DNA of 64,000 nucleotides from Sporosarcina luteola (GCF_023715585.1 NZ_JAMBOK010000001.1:1488001-1552000); one strand, 5' to 3'. Counted from the first letter of the stretch, positions 7,591 through 16,608 are shown. The notes: generated by a model from the letters alone, not told the origin. A program made the numbers and translations.

Positions 7591-9193
7591 GTTGGTACCC
7601 CCTTTTCGGGATGGAGATGATGAACAGTGCACCACCTAAATCCCCTTTTTCCACTGTAATGGAGCCGCCCAAGTCTTCGACGTTCTCCGCCACTTTCAAG
7701 AGCCCGTACCCTCTGTCTTCCCTATCTTTTGTCGAAACTTTTTCAAGGAATAAAGCATCCAGGACTTCATTCGCAATTCCCTTGCCCGAGTCTTCCACTT
7801 CGAAAAGAATTTCTTCTCCGTTATCGAAAACGAATAGGCGGACAAGCCGTTTCGCTTCAGGATTCATATCAACCGCTTCAAATGCATTTGTCATTAAATT
7901 GCCGATGATGGAGACGAAATGGGTCTTCTCCAATTGGGCCGGCAACTCCTTCAAAAAGCTGTCTTCATCGAGAAGGAAACGGATATTCAGCTCCCTTGCC
8001 CGATTGAAAAAGCCGATGACGATTCCGCCGAGGAAAGGATCCTGTAAGCGCTTCGTCACAAACTGGATGAGTGATTGGTGTTCGGCCGTTTCATTATGGA
8101 TCAAGCTGAGCGCTTCGTCGTATGAATGAAGCTGGATAAGCCCTGAAATCGTGTAGAGGAAATTATTGTATTCATGGGTCTGCGCCCGAAGCGCTTCGGT
8201 ATACCGCTTCACTTGCGATAATTCCATTGCAAGCTGGTCGATTTCCGATTGAAGGCGGAATGTGGAAACAGCCCCGATGATTTGGTCATCCGCCCGGATC
8301 GGGATTCGGTTGACGATGACTTTACGACCGTGGATTTCCATCGGCCGGTCGAGGTGCCGCTCCCCTGTTTCCAACACTTTCAGCAGCAAGGTGTTCGGCA
8401 GCACTTCCTGAATTGTCCTGCCGATCAGTTCCGTTTGGCCGGGAATGGAAAGTGTGTCATAAGCCGCTGCATTCACCGTTGTAATGACCCCTTTCGCGTC
8501 GACCATGATGATGCCTTCGCGAACAGACTCGATAAGCGCGTTCCGTTCGGTGAATAGATTGGCGATTTCCGCAGGCTCCAGATTGAACAGCTCCTTCTTA
8601 ATGTTCCGTGAGAGGAAGCCTGAGCCGATAATGCCGAGAGCGATGGCGATCAATACGATGTATGAAATATTATCGATGTACTGAAAGAATATGGAGGATA
8701 TGTCATCGTTCAGATAACCGACCGAAATGACCCCGATAATATCGCCTTCATCATTGAAGACAGGCGTTTTCCCGCGCAGTGCGGGGCCGAGTGTGCCGGT
8801 CGCCTTTGAGACATACGATTCTCCTAAATGAAGTGCGCGTTCATTGTCATCCCCGACCATCTTTTGTCCGATCCGTTCGGTGACAGGATGGGCATACCGG
8901 ATGCCTTCCCTGTTCCCGATGACGACATATTCGGCGCCGGTTTGATGGCGGACGGCTTCGGCGATCGGCTGCAGCAGCCTGGATGGGTCTTCCTGTTCAA
9001 AAGCCGCGCGGACATCCGGCCTGGCAGCCGTCGTTTTCGCAATGCTCAGCGCCCGGATGCCAATCTGCTTTTCAATCCCTTGCGACATTGTGAAGTAGAA
9101 TGAAACGCCGATTATGATCGCTACAAGCGAAACGAACAAGGCGCCATATGAAAATATACGTGATTGCAAGGATCTCGATTTCATGCCGATCAT
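7574..9193 (-). CDS. Sensor histidine kinase, CitA/DcuS/DctS family
   Basis: 539 residues. A helix at about 13-33, an extracellular PhoQ/DcuS/CitA-like sensor (about 35-170, with GREGIRYAHP- and GKTPVFNDEGDIIGVISVGY-type segments), a second helix at about 175-195, and a PAS domain near 215-320. The SpoB-like dimerisation helix carries the phospho-acceptor His in ALRAQTHEYNNFLYTISGL. The HATPase domain has NLMTNAFEA, EVEDSGKGI and GYGLLKV. Two ATG codons, 9193 and 9184, compete with weak ribosome binding sites. It senses a di- or tricarboxylate and controls the tct genes by analogy. Confidence 0.92.
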   Translation of the reverse strand: MIGMKSRSLQSRIFSYGALFVSLVAIIIGVSFYFTMSQGIEKQIGIRALSIAKTTAARPDVRAAFEQEDPSRLLQPIAEAVRHQTGAEYVVIGNREGIRYAHPVTERIGQKMVGDDNERALHLGESYVSKATGTLGPALRGKTPVFNDEGDIIGVISVGYLNDDISSIFFQYIDNISYIVLIAIALGIIGSGFLSRNIKKELFNLEPAEIANLFTERNALIESVREGIIMVDAKGVITTVNAAAYDTLSIPGQTELIGRTIQEVLPNTLLLKVLETGERHLDRPMEIHGRKVIVNRIPIRADDQIIGAVSTFRLQSEIDQLAMELSQVKRYTEALRAQTHEYNNFLYTISGLIQLHSYDEALSLIHNETAEHQSLIQFVTKRLQDPFLGGIVIGFFNRARELNIRFLLDEDSFLKELPAQLEKTHFVSIIGNLMTNAFEAVDMNPEAKRLVRLFVFDNGEEILFEVEDSGKGIANEVLDALFLEKVSTKDREDRGYGLLKVAENVEDLGGSITVEKGDLGGALFIISIPKRGYQHAGSN

Positions 9194-9350
9194 CTCTCTA
9201 TCTGGAAGTATAGGTGGTAGTTGGATGCGGATTTCAACGGGAAATCCATTTCTCTCTATGTTACACTATTGGCAATTGTGAGGGAATAGGTTGAATGAAT
9301 TTGAGTGGATGCGGGTACGATATCATTGACGGAAGGGAGCGTGGCGCGAT

Positions 9351-9581
9351 TTGAAGGAATTCAAAATCACTTATTTCTTCGACGAAGAACATTACATACG
9401 GAGGTTCATTCACACCGACTCGATGGAGAGCGCCGAACAGCTCGTCGAATTGGAACGCGACCAATACATCTCGTTCCGCGACAGCCGTGGAATCTACCAT
9501 GAGCTTCATACCGGCAAAGTGAGGGTCGTTCAAGTTTCGGAGTATTTCCGGGAGGATAAGGAGAAAAGGCAGTCCCGTTGA
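9351..9581 (+). CDS. Small conserved hypothetical protein (76 aa)
   Basis: MKEFKITYFFDEEHYIRRFI begins a small, soluble, highly charged alpha/beta protein with no signal sequence. The start is a TTG at 9351 with a weakly placed GGGAG upstream. A strong terminator follows immediately, which supports a real single-gene unit. I do not recognise a function. Confidence 0.6.
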   Translation: MKEFKITYFFDEEHYIRRFIHTDSMESAEQLVELERDQYISFRDSRGIYHELHTGKVRVVQVSEYFREDKEKRQSR

Positions 9582-9605
9582 ATAGTGCGGGACTGCCTTT
9601 TTTTG
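9564..9605 (+). terminator. Intrinsic terminator
   Basis: AAAGGCAGTCCCG pairs with CGGGACTGCCTTT across a 10-base loop; T-rich on the plus strand and A-rich on the other side. Confidence 0.9.
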
Positions 9606-9796
9606 AGTGAAGAAGCTTACTTGCAAACAATGGATCTTATTATGACTGCAAATATCGGGAATATATGACAAAGGATAAGAAATGTGCCGAATTATTTCCC
9701 GGGAAGTATTTGTCGCCCTATAACGCGGAGCAAAAGAATTTCCATCTGCACCATGGCGCGATTCAACAAAAAAAGACCTTACGCAGCCTTTTCTTC

Positions 9797-11212
9797 TTAA
9801 CTCGTGATGCAAATCCTGTTTTTACCGCCTTCTTTTGCCTGGTACAGCGCAACGTCTGCTTGGTGGAACAGTTCGGTGAAGGTTTGAATGGTGCCGTTTG
9901 CGTTGTCGGCGATGCCGACGCTTGCGGTTAAGGAAATGTAGATGCCGTCTTTTTCGATTTTGATTGAACGGACGGCTTCGAGCAGGTTTTCCGCTTTCTG
10001 TTGGGCTGCTTCAAGGGTAAGGTTCCTAAGGATGATGGCGAATTCGTCGCCGCCGAATCGGCCCATCAAGTCATCGCTTCTGATTTGCCTGGCGCATTGT
10101 TGGCCGATTTCCTTGATGATTTTGTCGCCGAATATGTGGCCGTAGGTGTCATTCAAGCTTTTCAGATTGTCGAGATCAAAAGCGATACAGACGATGCTTT
10201 CGCCAGTGTGAGCCGCTTCGGCAAGCCATTTGTTCGTCGTTGTTTCCGTGTAGCTCCGGTTGTACAGTCCGGTGAGGAAATCGGTGTTGGCCCGTCGTTC
10301 GATCGTCGAATACCGATGCTTCACGCCAATTTTGACTGCCGCCATGGCAACTTCATACTGGCGGAGATCGCTTAGCAAATTGATATATTCTTGCTGGGCT
10401 TTGTAACCCCGTTGCACGTCGTCCATTAGATCACAAAGCTTGCATCTTTTTTCCAAAATGCCTTTCAGCAAATTTCTGTCGTTATAGCTTTCCGCAAGCT
10501 CTTTTGCTGTGTCGTAGGCTTGCAATGCTTCCCGATACTTCTTTTTCTTCAGTAAAAAACGTCCGTACAAATCATGCACTTGCGTTTTTTCCCGAATGAA
10601 GGATTCTAGAAGGGGGTCATTGATCATTTCGGTTACGAGCTGTTCTGCGTCTTTAAGTTCTTCCAAACCAATTAACGCATTTGCAATGTTCAGCTTCACC
10701 CGGAATTCCAATATCGGGGTCCTCGGTTCATGTAGCTTGGCCATTTCGAGCCCTGTTTTCGCCATGGAAAGGGCGCTTTCAAAATTGTTTTCATCTGCTA
10801 GAAGGTCACTATAATTGCTGTACGCGTTGCTGACAATATTGAAATGCCCAAGATTCTTGCCCAATTCAATCGCTTTTTCCAGCGTTCCCTTTGCTTTCTC
10901 GTAGTCTTTCGTATATTCGTGGAGCAGAAAAAGGACGTTGTATCCATTCAAACGATCCGCATCATCGCCATTGTCTGTACTATAGTCAAGATGCGCATCG
11001 ATGCTGTGGAATGCCTCTTCAATCGCACCGATGGAGTAAAAAGATGCGGCATTGTTTATATGGGCAGTCAAGATGGATTTTGGATCGTTCGCTGCTAAAC
11101 CTGCCTCTAACAATTGAAAGCAAGCTTCAATCGTCTCTTCATATTTACCTTCCACCCTCAACTTTAGGACATTTTGCTGCAATGAAATCAGATTTTCCTT
11201 CTCCATGCCCAC
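9797..11212 (-). CDS. TPR-containing diguanylate cyclase (GGDEF)
   Basis: 471 residues. The N-terminal 290 are TPR-like helical repeats without signal or membrane segments; the C-terminal 165 are a GGDEF domain (ANTDFLTGLYNRSY; FDLDNLKSLNDTYGH; GRFGGDEFAIIL). The active-site motif is intact, and RSDD five residues before GGDEF matches the RxxD inhibitory site, so feedback-controlled c-di-GMP synthesis is expected. The cytosolic TPR part probably senses a protein or peptide partner. A second GGDEF protein lies at 50547. Confidence 0.92.
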   Translation of the reverse strand: MGMEKENLISLQQNVLKLRVEGKYEETIEACFQLLEAGLAANDPKSILTAHINNAASFYSIGAIEEAFHSIDAHLDYSTDNGDDADRLNGYNVLFLLHEYTKDYEKAKGTLEKAIELGKNLGHFNIVSNAYSNYSDLLADENNFESALSMAKTGLEMAKLHEPRTPILEFRVKLNIANALIGLEELKDAEQLVTEMINDPLLESFIREKTQVHDLYGRFLLKKKKYREALQAYDTAKELAESYNDRNLLKGILEKRCKLCDLMDDVQRGYKAQQEYINLLSDLRQYEVAMAAVKIGVKHRYSTIERRANTDFLTGLYNRSYTETTTNKWLAEAAHTGESIVCIAFDLDNLKSLNDTYGHIFGDKIIKEIGQQCARQIRSDDLMGRFGGDEFAIILRNLTLEAAQQKAENLLEAVRSIKIEKDGIYISLTASVGIADNANGTIQTFTELFHQADVALYQAKEGGKNRICITS

Positions 11213-11365
11213 AACTCCTATCTACGTTTCTTAGTTCTATATAACCGCTCGACTCAAATGCTACTCACTACTATAGTAACACTAATTGAATTATTGCGGA
11301 ACTTATTTTCGAATAAATATGTATGGAGCTGTATCAATCAGCCCCTATATATATAACATGTCCCC

Positions 11366-11569
11366 CTACTTTTTATCCACTGCATTTGCAATAGATCCCC
11401 TTGACGTCTCAGCTGCGTCCAGTAAGTTGGATTCGGCTTTAAATAGATTCTTTTCGTACTCTTTTTCGAATGAAGCTAAAAGATCCACCGCCGGACCAAT
11501 TCCCATGAATATGGCCGCACTGCTTGCTGCGACAGTGATTGCCAGTAGTATTGCAGCTATCTTTTTAAT
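11366..11569 (-). CDS. Small secreted or membrane-anchored protein, possible ATT start
   Basis: The frame encodes KKIAAILLAITVAASSAAIF, a good signal peptide or anchor, then a charged tail ending at 11366. The in-frame GTG at 11578 is directly attached to its only Shine-Dalgarno-like sequence. The same GGGGGAG is 8 bases from an ATT at 11569, which would give a typical MKKI signal start. Either the gene uses the rare AUU codon or it is not a gene. Function unknown. Confidence 0.4.
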   Translation of the reverse strand: MKKIAAILLAITVAASSAAIFMGIGPAVDLLASFEKEYEKNLFKAESNLLDAAETSRGSIANAVDKK

Positions 11570-11775
11570 CGCTCTCACTCCCCCAAGTGATGTTCTTGTC
11601 TATAACTATACGGCTTCCCAGGGGATTAGAAAATTCAATTTTATTGATAAAATACGCCATCCACTCCTCAAAATCGCCAGTAACTAAAAAGAACCCATTT
11701 GCATCGACAGATTATATTGTCAAATGCTGAGGGAACTTGGGGAAACATTCATTTTTCGCAACATGCATATATTGA

Positions 11776-11812
11776 AAAAGGAAGCCGGTTTGCTGAGCCG
11801 ACTCCCTTCATT
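11776..11812 (-). terminator. Intrinsic terminator of the acyl-CoA dehydrogenase gene
   Basis: On the minus strand GGAGTCGGCT pairs with ACCGGCTTCC (with G-T pairs) and is followed by TTTTTC. Confidence 0.75.
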
Positions 11813-13483
11813 TCAAATGATTTCAGTAAAATAGGCGACTGTCTTCATATCGTCCCCGACTTTTCGCAATGACCATGTATCTTCGATATAAATCTCTGCT
11901 AGTTTTTCAAATTTGCCTCCATGTTTCTTTGCCCATTCAAGCGCTATGACGCTTTCGTAGAGATGGGCCATACGCTTCATGAAACCTTTCGCTTCAAAGG
12001 TTTGGAGGTCATTGTCGTAGCCTGCAAATGCTTTAAGATCAGTGGATAGCTTAGTTAGTTCCTCCACTAACGCCTGTTTCATCTCGCTGTCATTGACAAT
12101 GACGAGGCGGTTGCGCATTTCGTCGATGAACAGGTTATGTGCTCCGAATTTATTGACGAGGCGGATAAGTTCAAGTGCTAAAATATTGGCGGTGCCTTCC
12201 CAGACGGTGAGCACTTGGGCGTCCCGCAAAAGGCGCGGCGTGACGAAATCCTCGATATAGCCGTTGCCGCCATGCATCTCAATCGCTTCGTGGGAAAAGT
12301 GGATTGCCTGCTCGGCCGTCTCTTTTTTGATGAGTGCGATTAAAAGCCGGTTCAGAATCTTTTCCCGGTCGGACGCTGCGCCTTCCGTGACACGTTCGTA
12401 TAGTTGAATGAAATCAAAGACGGTTGCCACTTCAACATGAAGCCTCGACGCCATTTTTCCGAGTGTGTCCTGCACCATCGGATAGTCGGTGAGCCGCTTG
12501 CCGAATGCAATCCGGCGGGTTGCGTACGCTTTTGATTCCAGCAAAGCGCGCCGCATGATGCCAATGGAGGCAACCGCGTTGCAAATACGCGACAGGTTGA
12601 GGGCTTCCATCATATAGTAGAGCCCTTTCGTCGGATCCCCGATCGTATAGGCAAGTGCGCCGCCGAACTCGACTTCTCCGGAAGGGACTGCCCGGACTCC
12701 TAATTTATCTTTCAAACGGCGGATGCGGAGCCCGTTCGGTTTGCCGTCTTCGCCTCTCCATGGAACCGCGAACAACGTCAATCCGCGTGATCCTTCCTGC
12801 GCGCCTTCCATTCTCGCAAGCACCATCGCAACTCCCGCCATGCCGGCATTCGAAGCGAAGTATTTCTCACCGTAAAGGCGGTGGTGATCCCCGTCTTTTA
12901 CAGCTTTCACGACATTCGCCCCGACATCCGATCCGCCTTGTCGCTCGGTCAGAAACGTTGCACCTTCGTATAATGGTACTTCCCCTGTCGAGCACACATT
13001 GCCGAGGAACAGGTTTTTCACTTGGTCATCCGCGTAATGGTCGAGCAAATAGGCGGTCGCCATCGACAATGTGACGGGGCAATAAAACCCGGGCTCTGCA
13101 TGTGACAGCAAATAGCCTTGCGCGAAGCTGTACGTGTAGTTCCCCTTATGGCCAAGCTCCGGGATTTCCTTATGGACATACCCGACAATCCCGGTGTCAT
13201 ACGTTTCCTGGACGGTTTTCTTGTAGCCTTCATTCACCCAAACTTCGGAAGCTTCCTCTCCGAATTTGTCGTATCTTATAAGGCGCGGCTCCCCTTCACT
13301 GTCGGTATGCTTTGCGCGCTCGTCGATTTCATTTGCGCAAAGCTCGCCGAATAGGGAAAGCTCGCGTTTCGCGTATTCGAGGAATGGCCCATGCAAATGC
13401 TCTTCGAGAATTAAACGGAGCGTGTCATCGCCTTCATAGAAGTTTTCAGTTTTGATGGATTCCGCTTCCTGCACGACTTTCAT
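11813..13483 (-). CDS. AidB-like acyl-CoA dehydrogenase family protein
   Basis: 556 residues, longer than ordinary acyl-CoA dehydrogenases and typical of the AidB-like branch. FLTERQGGSDVGAN (near 180) is the FAD-contacting segment characteristic of AidB; KDKLGVRAVPSGEVEF, YATRRIAFGKRL and IEMHGGNGYIEDF follow, then a helical C-terminal extension. The ATG at 13483 is preceded by AAAGGGTGA. AidB belongs to the alkylation response in enterobacteria, but many Bacillota homologues are annotated only as acyl-CoA dehydrogenases; substrate unknown. Confidence 0.88.
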   Translation of the reverse strand: MKVVQEAESIKTENFYEGDDTLRLILEEHLHGPFLEYAKRELSLFGELCANEIDERAKHTDSEGEPRLIRYDKFGEEASEVWVNEGYKKTVQETYDTGIVGYVHKEIPELGHKGNYTYSFAQGYLLSHAEPGFYCPVTLSMATAYLLDHYADDQVKNLFLGNVCSTGEVPLYEGATFLTERQGGSDVGANVVKAVKDGDHHRLYGEKYFASNAGMAGVAMVLARMEGAQEGSRGLTLFAVPWRGEDGKPNGLRIRRLKDKLGVRAVPSGEVEFGGALAYTIGDPTKGLYYMMEALNLSRICNAVASIGIMRRALLESKAYATRRIAFGKRLTDYPMVQDTLGKMASRLHVEVATVFDFIQLYERVTEGAASDREKILNRLLIALIKKETAEQAIHFSHEAIEMHGGNGYIEDFVTPRLLRDAQVLTVWEGTANILALELIRLVNKFGAHNLFIDEMRNRLVIVNDSEMKQALVEELTKLSTDLKAFAGYDNDLQTFEAKGFMKRMAHLYESVIALEWAKKHGGKFEKLAEIYIEDTWSLRKVGDDMKTVAYFTEII

Positions 13484-13681
13484 TGGACAGTCACCCTTTC
13501 ATCCTTTGCTATGAATATACCATTGACGGTAACGTAGAGGTCAAGTGATTGTTTAGAATTATAAATCAAGTCCAACTACTTTTCTTCTACTGAATGAAAC
13601 CAAGAAATATGTACGCTTTAATGTATTTTACAAGAATTTCAAGTTTTTGTTACATTTTGACTATTATTACACAAACCTCCG

Positions 13682-13690
13682 TGTTATACT
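13682..13690 (+). promoter_or_regulatory. Extended -10 promoter element
   Basis: TGT followed by TATACT lies 30 bases before the start of the 13721 gene. No convincing -35 is seen. Confidence 0.5.
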
Positions 13691-13720
13691 AAATACACTA
13701 TGAAAAAAGGAGGATGTCTA

Positions 13721-14146
13721 ATGTCCTTGGAACGTTTTTCACATGACCGCCAGACTGTTCACGCCTTATGTTGGGCGAAAACGAACCCCGGCATGTCGGA
13801 GATCATTACGCCACATGGTCCTTATCTTTCTGATCTATCTCCTTTGGATTTGCTCAAGCAACTTCCCGAGGAAAATCAAGTACTTTTTCAAACAGAACCG
13901 TCAGATCATATCGATTGTGTATGGATCTTTAGTCGTTCTTTTGAAACCAACGAGGTGGAAGAGTATCTCACAGATGTTGTTTTCGCTGATGGAACAAGTC
14001 TTTTAATTCCTGTCCGTAAAACGTTCATTGACGAGACAAGTAAGCATTTACATACCTTCACGTATTCTGAAGGGCAGCTGAACTACATATTTCCTTGCAT
14101 CAAAGAGTTCAACCGACAATATTACTCGATTGAATATACAAGATAG
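13721..14146 (+). CDS. Hypothetical protein (141 aa)
   Basis: Soluble protein starting MSLERFSHDRQTVHALCWAK. The ATG at 13721 has AAAGGAGG 7 bases upstream; the ATG at 13700 lies before that site. No signal peptide, membrane segment or recognised domain. It is a single-gene unit with its own promoter box and terminator. Confidence 0.75.
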   Translation: MSLERFSHDRQTVHALCWAKTNPGMSEIITPHGPYLSDLSPLDLLKQLPEENQVLFQTEPSDHIDCVWIFSRSFETNEVEEYLTDVVFADGTSLLIPVRKTFIDETSKHLHTFTYSEGQLNYIFPCIKEFNRQYYSIEYTR

Positions 14147-14147
14147 A

Positions 14148-14190
14148 AAACAGGCAGCCCACTATTGTAGCGGACTGCCTGTTCTCTTTT
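14148..14190 (+). terminator. Intrinsic terminator
   Basis: AACAGGCAG(C/T)CC-type arms (about 14 bp with one mismatch) flank a short loop, followed by CTCTTTT. Confidence 0.85.
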
Positions 14191-14227
14191 TATTGCTTCG
14201 GGTCATCAATCGAAGCGATGTTCATTC

Positions 14228-14375
14228 GCATAAATTGCTGATTGTGCGCATAAAACGTTGGATTCGCGCATAAATGTCGCAATCGAAGCATAAATGTCAT
14301 TATCAACGCATAAACCATTACAGATAAGCATAAATCCCTGTAAAAGCTCATAAAACGTTGCAAAGACGCATAAAC
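14228..14375 (+). repeat. Degenerate tandem array, eight GCATAAA-type cores at an exact 20-bp period
   Basis: CATAAA begins at 14229, 14249, 14269, 14289, 14309, 14329, 14349 and 14369, usually preceded by G. The 13-14 bases between cores are not conserved. It lies just upstream of the small membrane-protein gene at 14459. The ORFs across it are not credible. Confidence 0.85.
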
Positions 14376-14458
14376 GTAACAAACGCGTCCCCACTGCATT
14401 CATAAAACGGTTATAATACTTTACATACACTGATCGCATCGCAAAAGGAGGCATCCGG

Positions 14459-14644
14459 ATGCAAAAAACAATACCGCTATTAATGCTCTTGCTCGTCATC
14501 GGCAGCGTGTCGCTCGTTTTTTCATTGACCCTATCGCTACCGAACACTGTTGAATGGATTTTGCTCATTTTAGGTGTCCTGCTCAATATTACAAGCGCAG
14601 TTGGCCTCATGATTATTGGCGTAAAGAGGACAAGAGGATCATAA
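14459..14644 (+). CDS. Small two-helix membrane protein (61 aa)
   Basis: MQKTIPLLMLLLVIGSVSLV and a second hydrophobic stretch after SLPNTVEW form two predicted transmembrane helices with a short basic tail. The ATG has AAAGGAGG 7 bases upstream, TATAAT lies at 14412, and a terminator follows, so it looks like an independent gene. Function unknown. Confidence 0.75.
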   Translation: MQKTIPLLMLLLVIGSVSLVFSLTLSLPNTVEWILLILGVLLNITSAVGLMIIGVKRTRGS

Positions 14645-14645
14645 C

Positions 14646-14687
14646 AAGCTGTTTCGAAGTCGGACTCCACTTCGAAGCGGCTTTTTA
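14646..14687 (+). terminator. Intrinsic terminator
   Basis: AGCTGTTTCGAAGT pairs imperfectly with ACTTCGAAGCGGCT, followed by TTTTTAT. Confidence 0.8.
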
Positions 14688-14715
14688 TATTGTGGGGAAA
14701 AATTATGTCTAGTAC

Positions 14716-14757
14716 GCAAAAAGGCGACCATATACATTCCATCGAATGTCAGTCACC
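14716..14757 (-). terminator. Intrinsic terminator of the 54-aa gene
   Basis: On the minus strand GGTGAC and ACATTC pair with GAATGT and GTCGCC around GATG, followed by TTTTT. Confidence 0.75.
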
Positions 14758-14775
14758 TTTCTCTCCAATATTCAT

Positions 14776-14940
14776 TCACTTTGATGTAAGCGTATTGTTT
14801 AATTCATCGTAATCAACCGATTTCAATAAACCATTGGACTGCATCTTCTTCACAAATTGTAAGAGCTCCATCTTCATCTTCATGATCTCGATGTCCAGGA
14901 ATTCCTTGTCGCACGTTACCTCTTTGCTTGCTATCGTCAT
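14776..14940 (-). CDS. Small hypothetical protein (54 aa)
   Basis: An intact 54-codon frame starts MTIASKEVTCDKEFLDIEIM and continues as a helical, Lys/Met-rich peptide ending NNTLTSK. AAAGGAG lies 10 bases upstream of the ATG, and a terminator follows. There is no signal peptide. Function unknown; a small regulatory or sporulation-related protein is possible. Confidence 0.6.
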   Translation of the reverse strand: MTIASKEVTCDKEFLDIEIMKMKMELLQFVKKMQSNGLLKSVDYDELNNTLTSK

Positions 14941-15166
14941 CCCCTTCACACTCCTTTTGTACTGTTTTATTTAGATGAACATCCATGGCGTGGGACTATT
15001 ACCTATAATATAGCATGAGATGTCTTTCTAAAGAAGTATAACCGGTTGGGACATTTTTTTCAAAAACATCTTTTTTTTTCGCTTTTCCAAGAAAAGTTTC
15101 TTACTTTGCAGGAATATGCTTTATACTGTAAATTAGGATAAGATAGATAAAGAGAGGGATCGGCAA

Positions 15167-16462
15167 ATGAAAATAGGTCATTTGATACGTGCGGAACGTG
15201 TACGGCAAGATATGAAGCAGATTGTCCTAGCCAAAGGGATTTGTACGCCATCTTATTTATCAAAAATCGAACGGAACCAGATTGAACCGAGCGAAGACAT
15301 TACAGAAATGCTGATGGAGCGGCTTGGGATGGATCCTGGGAAGCTGCAGGAGAATGATGAGGAAACGGAACTAGAGTTTGAGAAGATGTTGATGGAGAGT
15401 TATCGACTAGTCATAACGTCCAGGGATATGGAGCTTGCTAAAGAAAAAATAGATTTCCTGGAGAAGAATAGTCCTTGGTTTGAAAATGACTCGCTACATT
15501 ATACCTACTTGCTAATCCTCTTGAGGTTCAGATTGATCGTTGGTAAGGACTTTAATGAAATGGAAAAAGAGATTGAAGCGTTGAGCCACTCAGTTGGCGA
15601 GTTCGATGCTTACCAGATGTATTTATTTAAAATGAACAATGCATTGTACTATTATAATTCGGGGATTCAAAAAAAAGCGACTTCATTTTTCCAGGAGATA
15701 ATGGATAATCTTGAAAAAATACCGCTTAGTGATTGGGAAAAAGCTGAATTTCATTATACAATATCTATAATCTATATAGCAGAAGGACAAATCTTCATCG
15801 CTATTGAATATATTAGAAAAGCCTTGGATTTCTTCATGGGAAATCTAATGATGAAACGTGTTCTGGAATGTTATATCATCATCGGAATTACGCGAAAAAG
15901 GACTGAACAATTCCCAGAAGCACTCGAAGCTTATTCAAAGGCTATGCAAATTTGCGAGGAATTTAATTTACACAGCGAAAAAGGTATAATTTACCATAAT
16001 ATAGGATCGCTTAATAGTACTTTACGTAATAGTGAACAAGCTATCGAATACTTCTTAAAGAGCATTGAGAGTAAATCGGAAAATGATGAAATGATGATTA
16101 CAATCTTTTGTTTAATCGTAGAATACTCTAAGCTAAATATGAAGAAAAATGTTATTCATTGGGCTGAAGGTGGTATAAATTTATATCACAAATTAAATGA
16201 CGAAAGTCTGATTTCTTATTTCCATCATTTCAATTTCTACAAATCACTTCATAGTGAAGGAGGCTTGTCTGTAGAAATCGCAGAACTCGCTATACAACAT
16301 TTTAAAGAAATTCAGGATTTCAGACATATTAATAAATATTGCATTGCGCTAGCAGAATGGTACTATAATAATAGGAAATATAAGCTATCGTCTAGTTATT
16401 ATCGCGAAGCGAATAGATATGGCTATATTTATAACAAAGTAGAGAAATGGGAGGATTTGTAA
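15167..16462 (+). CDS. HTH/TPR regulator of the RRNPP (PlcR/NprR-like) type
   Basis: 431 residues. Xre-type helix-turn-helix at about 3-60 (HLIRAERVRQDMKQ; TPSYLSKIERNQIEPS), then about 350 residues of TPR-like helical pairs. This is the layout of peptide-responsive PlcR, NprR and PrgX. The stop overlaps the start of a small secreted-peptide gene by one base (TAATG), the usual context of a receptor and its pheromone. The gene is clearly more AT-rich than its neighbours, suggesting transfer. Regulated genes are not evident. Peptide control is inferred from architecture. Confidence 0.87.
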   Translation: MKIGHLIRAERVRQDMKQIVLAKGICTPSYLSKIERNQIEPSEDITEMLMERLGMDPGKLQENDEETELEFEKMLMESYRLVITSRDMELAKEKIDFLEKNSPWFENDSLHYTYLLILLRFRLIVGKDFNEMEKEIEALSHSVGEFDAYQMYLFKMNNALYYYNSGIQKKATSFFQEIMDNLEKIPLSDWEKAEFHYTISIIYIAEGQIFIAIEYIRKALDFFMGNLMMKRVLECYIIIGITRKRTEQFPEALEAYSKAMQICEEFNLHSEKGIIYHNIGSLNSTLRNSEQAIEYFLKSIESKSENDEMMITIFCLIVEYSKLNMKKNVIHWAEGGINLYHKLNDESLISYFHHFNFYKSLHSEGGLSVEIAELAIQHFKEIQDFRHINKYCIALAEWYYNNRKYKLSSSYYREANRYGYIYNKVEKWEDL

Positions 16463-16602
16463 TGAAGAAAATTGTAATGGCTTTTTTACTTATTGTTGTC
16501 TTAGGTTTAGCAGCTCAAGCTAATACTGCTTCGGCAAATAACTCTGGTGCTGATCAATTGCCTAGAGTCTTCAAAACATTCTCGTACACAATTCAAGACT
16601 GA
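16462..16602 (+). CDS. Secreted signalling-peptide precursor (Phr/PapR/NprX-like), 46 aa
   Basis: It starts MKKIVMAFLLIVVLGLAAQA, a clear Sec signal peptide with probable cleavage after TASA, leaving about 21 residues that end LPRVFKTFSYTIQD. GGGAGG lies 7 bases before the ATG, inside the regulator gene, whose stop codon overlaps this start. Size, secretion signal and position match the pre-pro-peptides of RRNPP systems. The mature peptide would be a short C-terminal piece; its ends cannot be read from the sequence. Confidence 0.8.
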   Translation: MKKIVMAFLLIVVLGLAAQANTASANNSGADQLPRVFKTFSYTIQD

Positions 16603-16608
16603 TTAAAA

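Noticed and set aside
9665-9931. Plus-strand ORF of 88 codons over the end of the GGDEF gene
   Set aside because: Half of it is the shadow of the GGDEF C-terminus and it lacks a ribosome binding site.
14228-14375. Possible CRISPR array
   Set aside because: The conserved part is only 7 bases and the period 20 bp; CRISPR repeats are 23 bases or longer with spacers of 26 or more. No cas genes.
14786-14800. cre-like TGTAAGCGTATTGT
   Set aside because: It lies within the 3' part of the 54-aa gene and lacks the terminal CA of the consensus.
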